This document shows positions 60,085 to 64,000 of a stretch of DNA of 64,000 nt, one piece after another (the first letter of the stretch is position 1; each line of letters opens with the position of its first letter). Position numbers and translations under genes: made by a program. The notes beneath the pieces were generated by a model. That model did not search any database. It was given only the letters and a program-made list of their open reading frames with translations, and was not told where the DNA came from. Origin of the DNA: Alitiscatomonas aceti (GTDB lineage Bacteria > Bacillota > Clostridia > Lachnospirales > Lachnospiraceae); contig NZ_JAOQJF010000009.1 in assembly GCF_025567195.1 (NCBI RefSeq), forward strand, positions 1 through 64,000, written 5' to 3'.

Positions 60085-61638
60085 CTACTGGATATAGGGG
60101 GCTGCGACTGCGTCGATGGCAGCCGGATCCTTGGCGGCCCACTGCTCATAGGTCATGCCGGAGGCAGCCACGGTCTTTCCTAACTCCACTAAGAAGGCTG
60201 GGATCTGGTCCTCCAGGATCGTTCCGGCCTCCCGGCCCATGGTCTCTCCGCCCTGGAGCTCGTTTCCGTTTACATAGAGGACAAAGGCCGGAAGAGGCTT
60301 CTTGTCCACCATTTTCACACCGCCGCGGAAGCCGATGGCACCGGTCTGGTGGGTTCCGCAGGAGGAGGGACATCCGGAGATATGGATCTGGGGAAGGGCT
60401 CCGTCGGGGATCCCGGCTTCCCGTACTGCATGGACGCAGGCGGAAAGGAGAGCCTGGGAGTCGCGGACGCCCACCTGGCAGATGCTGGCTCCGATGCAGC
60501 TTACGGATGTTTCAAATAAGGTTTCTGCACCATCACCAGTGGCAGCCAGGACCAGTTTTGCCTCGTCTCCGGTGAGGTTTACGATATAAGCGGTCTCATC
60601 GGGAGCCAGGCGCATCTCAGCGTCTTCCATATCAGCCAGAAGATCACTGAGGGAACAGAAGGCAACGGGATCAGGCTGGCCTCCCAGAGGATGCCATACT
60701 ACGGTATAGAGGCCGTCCTGCTTCTGGGGGATCACACGGGCGCCGCAGGCAGTGGAGCCGTTGCCCTTTTTGGAGATATCCCAGGGAGCCACGGCCAGAT
60801 CCAGGTTTTCACCGGATGCCAGTACCTGGTTTAACTTTTCCAGGAAGGCCTCGGCATATTTTTCCGGTCCGCCTAAGATCTCCTGCATATAACGGGTGCG
60901 GGCCTTTCCGCGGTTTTCATAGTTTCCGTAGGCGCGGAAGGTGAGCCACATGGCCTTTACATAGTAAAGGATCTTTTCCGGCTCCACGGCTTCAGCGACC
61001 TTGACGCCGAAGCGGGGATTGTTTCCCAGGCCTCCGGCGCTGTAAACGTCAAACTTTCCATCAGGTCTGGCTGCAAAGCCCAGATCCCGGAAAGTGGCAT
61101 GGGTCAGGTTCTTCGGGGAGCTTGAGAAGGCCACTTTTAATTTTCTGGGCATTTTTTCAGCCTTGATGAAGTTCATCAGATAGTCGGCGGCCGCCTCCGC
61201 ATAGGGCATAACGTTGAAATACTCGTCCTTTTCCACACCGGAGAGAGGGGAGCACATGACGTTTCTCGGGAAATCTCCGCCGCCGCCCATGGTCACGATC
61301 CCGCAGTCCAGGGCCCGTTCCATAATATCAAAAACGGCTTCCTGCTGGAGGTCATGAAGCTGGATGGTCTGGCAGGTGGTAAAGTGGATCCGGGATACCT
61401 TGTGGGTACGGACCGCTTCTGCAACAAAGGCCAATTTTTCTCTGGTAACGCGGCCGGCAGTCATACGGAGACGCAGCATGCTGGCTTTTCCGCCCTTCTG
61501 GGCGTAGCTTCCATACAGGCCGGAAAAGCCCTTATAGGCCATTTTGTCCAGATCGCCTGCATAAAAGGCAGTTGTTTTTTCCCTGAATTCCGGCAGATCG
61601 GCTTTCCAGGACTGGGGATCGATTCGATTCATATTCAT
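60085..61638 (-). CDS. Ferredoxin-type sulfite/nitrite reductase
   Basis: 517 residues. Two ferrodoxin-like half domains and the siroheme-[4Fe-4S] motifs: SCIGASICQVG (CxxxxxC) and HISGCPSSCGTHQTG (CxxxC). Preceded by TRTGRQN-like halves: RMTAGRVTREKLAF and NVMCSPLSGVE. It reduces sulfite or nitrite to sulfide or ammonia with electrons from a ferredoxin-like donor. Substrate cannot be told from sequence alone. AAGGAAGGAAA precedes the ATG. It is preceded by a structured leader and followed by a shared terminator. Confidence 0.93.
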   Translation of the reverse strand: MNMNRIDPQSWKADLPEFREKTTAFYAGDLDKMAYKGFSGLYGSYAQKGGKASMLRLRMTAGRVTREKLAFVAEAVRTHKVSRIHFTTCQTIQLHDLQQEAVFDIMERALDCGIVTMGGGGDFPRNVMCSPLSGVEKDEYFNVMPYAEAAADYLMNFIKAEKMPRKLKVAFSSSPKNLTHATFRDLGFAARPDGKFDVYSAGGLGNNPRFGVKVAEAVEPEKILYYVKAMWLTFRAYGNYENRGKARTRYMQEILGGPEKYAEAFLEKLNQVLASGENLDLAVAPWDISKKGNGSTACGARVIPQKQDGLYTVVWHPLGGQPDPVAFCSLSDLLADMEDAEMRLAPDETAYIVNLTGDEAKLVLAATGDGAETLFETSVSCIGASICQVGVRDSQALLSACVHAVREAGIPDGALPQIHISGCPSSCGTHQTGAIGFRGGVKMVDKKPLPAFVLYVNGNELQGGETMGREAGTILEDQIPAFLVELGKTVAASGMTYEQWAAKDPAAIDAVAAPYIQ

Positions 61639-61678
61639 TTTCCTTCCTTATAAATAGGATATACAGATTTAACGTACA

Positions 61679-61717
61679 GGTCCGGATGCCGGACCGCGTC
61701 ATGAAAAAACAGTCCGG
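61679..61717 (-). promoter_or_regulatory. Leader with mutually exclusive hairpins
   Basis: In the roughly 120-base leader, GGTCCGG (61689-61695) can pair with CCGGACC (61679-61685) or with CCGGAC (61712-61717), read on the minus strand. The two pairings exclude each other. A further small hairpin GGGCAG / CTGCCC lies upstream. This looks like a switch, but no T-run follows, so translation control is more likely than termination. Confidence 0.5.
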
Positions 61718-61762
61718 TATCCATGGATGGGGCAGAGAACGCCTGCCCGGTCTCATGATTCC

Positions 61763-61791
61763 ATTGTAGCATAAGAGAAATTTGGTGGCAA
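61763..61791 (-). promoter_or_regulatory. Promoter of the reductase gene
   Basis: On the minus strand: TTGCCA (61786-61791), 17-base spacer, TACAAT (61763-61768) with an extended TGC. Confidence 0.78.
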
Positions 61792-61889
61792 GAATATTTC
61801 ATAGGAGAGAAAAAGGAAAAAAGAACCGCCCAGAACGGCTTCCGCAGGGGAGGCACTTTCCGGACGGATCCAGAGGGGGACGGGAAAGA

Positions 61890-62795
61890 TCACAGATTGA
61901 GTCCAAGGGACTTGGCGTATTCACGGGATTCCTCATACCACTGGTTGTAAAGATCCTGCTCCAGCACCATGTCGATGATCTCATTGATCCGATCCGTCAG
62001 CTCGTCTTCGCCTTTGGGGATCCCGATCCGGATCCCCTGGGTGCTTTCATCTACAGTAAAGTAAAAATCCGGAAGGATCATCAGTCCGCTTTCCGGGGTG
62101 GAATCCAGATAGAGCTGTGCCATTTTCAGCGAGGCGGCCGCAGCGTCGGCACGGCCTGTCTGCACCATCAGAAAGGCGTCATTGGCAGAGGAGACCAGAT
62201 TCAGCTTTCCGCAGTCCGGGAGCTGTTCTTTTACGAACAGTTCCTGGAGAGAGCCGTTCTGTACGGTGATGGTCCTGTTTTTTAGATCTCCTGCACCGGT
62301 GATCGTTCCGGCATCCTCCTGGCGGATCAGGAGGCCGTAGGCCTTCTGGGGATCCTCACTGCCGAAATAATATCCTTTGGAGAGGTTCATGGCTTCGGCC
62401 CGCTCCGGCGTATAGGCCAGGGCGGAAATGGCCAGGTCATATTTCCCGGACGTGATGCTTCCCAGCACGGTGGTAAAATCCATGGGCTTCAGGCGCAGCT
62501 CCACTCCCAGCTCGTTGGCGATATAGTTGGCCAGCTGGATGTCAGAGCCCGCATACCGGTCCTGGCCGGTTTTTGTGGTGTCGATAAATTCGTTGGGGGC
62601 AAAGGAAGGCTCGGTGGCCACCTCGATATATCCCCTCTCTAAGATTGCGTCAAGACGGGAGGAATGGACGCTCTCACCGCCAGTCTGGGAGACCGTATGA
62701 TGGGTGGATGCCTCAGCGGTGGTACATGCGGTGAGCGCAGCCACGGAAAGGGTCATCAGGGCAGTGAGAGATGCGAAAAATTTTACTTTCCTCAT
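61890..62795 (-). CDS. Amino-acid ABC transporter substrate-binding lipoprotein
   Basis: 301 residues. Signal peptide with lipobox (SVAALTAC, Cys about residue 24), then a Thr/His-rich linker and a family 3 solute-binding fold: RGYIEVATEPSFAPNEF, YAGSDIQLANYIANELGVELRL, TSGKYDLAISALAYTPERAEAM and GRADAAAASLKMAQLYL. Ligand probably a polar amino acid. No permease or ATPase gene is adjacent, so it either uses partners elsewhere or is a sensor. AAGGAGG precedes the ATG. Confidence 0.92.
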   Translation of the reverse strand: MRKVKFFASLTALMTLSVAALTACTTAEASTHHTVSQTGGESVHSSRLDAILERGYIEVATEPSFAPNEFIDTTKTGQDRYAGSDIQLANYIANELGVELRLKPMDFTTVLGSITSGKYDLAISALAYTPERAEAMNLSKGYYFGSEDPQKAYGLLIRQEDAGTITGAGDLKNRTITVQNGSLQELFVKEQLPDCGKLNLVSSANDAFLMVQTGRADAAAASLKMAQLYLDSTPESGLMILPDFYFTVDESTQGIRIGIPKGEDELTDRINEIIDMVLEQDLYNQWYEESREYAKSLGLNL

Positions 62796-62837
62796 GGGAA
62801 AATCCTCCTTCTTGTGGTATTTTGATATTTTTATAAA

Positions 62838-62865
62838 TTAGCAATTTATCATGGTAAAATGCTAA
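62838..62865 (-). promoter_or_regulatory. Dyad operator downstream of the SBP promoter
   Basis: TTAGCAATTTA (62838-62848) and TAAAATGCTAA (62855-62865) form a dyad with one mismatch. It lies just inside the transcript start and fits a repressor site. Confidence 0.55.
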
Positions 62866-62875
62866 CATAGTGAAG

Positions 62876-62904
62876 AGTATAACCTTAGGATCCGGAATTG
62901 TCAA
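62876..62904 (-). promoter_or_regulatory. Strong promoter of the substrate-binding protein gene
   Basis: On the minus strand: TTGACA (62899-62904), 17-base spacer, TATACT (62876-62881). Confidence 0.88.
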
Positions 62905-62910
62905 GTCCTT

Positions 62911-63369
62911 TTATGGGGCTTCCTTTGGAAGGGCCGCCTTTGCAACCGCGGTTTTTATGGCGTTCATCAGAGCCATGGAGGTATACTGGGAGCCTGCGGG
63001 ATATTCAAGGCCCTCCAGGGACTGGCTTTCCAGGATCTGGGCGGACAGGGCATCCATGGACGGCTGCATCAGAGGATACATGGCGGCCACAGAGTCGCTT
63101 AAGGGAACCAGGGTCACGGCGCTTATGCGGTCCGGGCTCACGGCCACCTCCACGTTTACGTTCTGGCGGCCCAGGGATAAGGAGGCCGAGTAGACTCCCG
63201 GCGCATAAACGGCCGGGGAAGCGCTTTCGGCAGTGGGAGCCGGAGCTTCTTTTTCAGAACAGAACATGAAGAAAAACAGCAGGATCAGAAAGATGGCCAG
63301 GCCGATGAAGATGGCAGTGTAGATGATCTCCTTCATCCGGAGGACAACGATTTTTGTTTTGGAGCTCAT
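62911..63369 (-). CDS. FMN-binding-like exported protein
   Basis: 152 residues. One N-terminal membrane segment (residues 15-36) and an Ala/Pro linker, then an FMN-binding-like domain: YAPGVYSASLSLGRQNVNVEVAVS, PDRISAVTLVPLSDSVAAMYPL and EYPAGSQYTSMALMNAI. Such domains in RnfG and NqrC bind FMN through a Thr in an SGAT-like motif; here the SQYTSMAL position could serve. Located on the outer face. Expressed separately from the gene downstream. Confidence 0.78.
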   Translation of the reverse strand: MSSKTKIVVLRMKEIIYTAIFIGLAIFLILLFFFMFCSEKEAPAPTAESASPAVYAPGVYSASLSLGRQNVNVEVAVSPDRISAVTLVPLSDSVAAMYPLMQPSMDALSAQILESQSLEGLEYPAGSQYTSMALMNAIKTAVAKAALPKEAP

Positions 63370-63440
63370 GGGTCAGTTCCTTTGGGATTCTTTGTTTGTT
63401 ACAGCTTATGAAAACCCAGGGGTCAATATGACGGGAGGTC

Positions 63441-63469
63441 TTGTAAAAAGCGGGTTCTCCCATTATAAT
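63441..63469 (+). promoter_or_regulatory. dsdA promoter
   Basis: TTGTAA (63441-63446), 17-base spacer, TATAAT (63464-63469), 68 bases before the ATG. Confidence 0.8.
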
Positions 63470-63537
63470 GGAAACTGACATACTGCGGAGGAAAAGGCCG
63501 CAGGATGGGGTGACTTTATAATCAGGAGGTAAGGACA

Positions 63538-64000
63538 ATGGACTTAAGAGAACGGAAAGAGTTTGAAGCCCGGGTACCGGAGATCGCAGCGGCTGTGGAA
63601 AAGAAGCCGGTGGGCTGGATCAATCCGCGCCTGGTATCCATGAAGGAGCTGCCAAAGGATCTGGCGGTGACGGTGGAGGATATTGACGATGCAGAGGCGA
63701 GGCTTGAGCGGTTCGCGCCGTATATCAAGAAGCAGTTCCCGGAAACTGAAAAGGACGGCGGACTGATCGAGTCTCCGTTTGTGGAGATCCCGAAGATGAA
63801 GGAGCTTTTAAAGGAGCGCCATGGCTGTGAGCTTGCCGGAAGGCTTTACTTAAAAGAGGACAGTCAGCTGGCCATTGCCGGCTCCATCAAGGCCCGGGGC
63901 GGGATCTATGAGATCTTAAAGTATGCGGAGACCCTGGCCATTGAAAACGGGCTTTTAAAGACCACGGACGATTATTCCATCCTGGCTTCCCAGGAATTTG
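63538..64000 (+). CDS. dsdA: D-serine ammonia-lyase, 5' part
   Basis: 154 residues are visible and the frame is open at the window's right edge. PVGWINPRLVSMKELPKDLAVT is typical of DsdA N-termini. LYLKEDSQLAIAGSIKARGGIYEILKYAE contains the pyridoxal-phosphate lysine in SIKARGG. The enzyme converts D-serine to pyruvate and ammonia. AGGAGG lies 9 bases before the ATG. Confidence 0.93.
   Translation, partial: MDLRERKEFEARVPEIAAAVEKKPVGWINPRLVSMKELPKDLAVTVEDIDDAEARLERFAPYIKKQFPETEKDGGLIESPFVEIPKMKELLKERHGCELAGRLYLKEDSQLAIAGSIKARGGIYEILKYAETLAIENGLLKTTDDYSILASQEF

Overview
The window reads as a chromosome segment of an anaerobic, Gram-positive Firmicute, most likely a Lachnospiraceae (Clostridium cluster XIVa) gut bacterium. 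The reasons are consensus AGGAGG ribosome sites, two class III (oxygen-sensitive) ribonucleotide reductases, choline-binding-type wall repeats on a D,D-carboxypeptidase, a lone Spo0A-C-like protein, and typical clostridial neighbourhoods (scpAB, YitT, Dpp). Genus is not determinable by eye. No tRNA, rRNA or CRISPR array was recognised.

Region 1 (1 to about 25.7 kb) is the late half of a prophage with a contractile tail. The order is small regulatory or unknown genes, terminator, terminase small and large (GpA type) subunits, connector, lambda-type portal, prohead protease, head-fibre-like protein, major capsid, DUF2190, head-tail completion, gpZ-like, tail terminator candidate, sheath, tube, tail chaperone with a -1 frameshift signal, tape measure, LysM-like gpX, gpD, gpV, gpU, gp25, gpJ, gpI, fibre genes, XhlA-like protein, holin and endolysin. 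Packaging and portal genes are lambda-like while tail and baseplate are P2-like, so the phage is a mosaic. Integrase, repressor and replication genes must lie left of the window.

The lysis end carries an unusual set of accessory modules. Two candidate type I toxin-antitoxin loci each have a 28-residue membrane peptide, a bidirectional terminator, a convergent antisense promoter and a direct repeat of the toxin start region. Between them lie a hicAB operon with a palindrome filling its promoter spacer, and the endolysin. To the right, a peptidoglycan-binding protein begins abruptly and looks like the C-terminal remnant of a host gene cut by the prophage.

Region 2 (26.3 to 39.2 kb) is core host DNA: Spo0A-C-like protein, argS, a SNF2 helicase, a D,D-carboxypeptidase, a metallophosphoesterase, scpA-scpB-nrdD, a 161-bp tandem repeat, and nrdG. 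Region 3 (39.2 to 51.1 kb) is a peptide-centred locus: an M81 peptidase and Gfo/Idh oxidoreductase diverge from a dppABCDF transporter, cutC and a large transglutaminase-like gene. Region 4 (51.1 to 64 kb) holds dut, a TPR lipoprotein, hflX, a second nrdD with a fused thioredoxin-like domain under two NrdR-like boxes, a MotA/MotB-like stator pair resembling ZorAB, a YitT protein, a sulfite/nitrite reductase with a structured leader, an amino-acid-binding lipoprotein, an FMN-binding-like protein and the start of dsdA.
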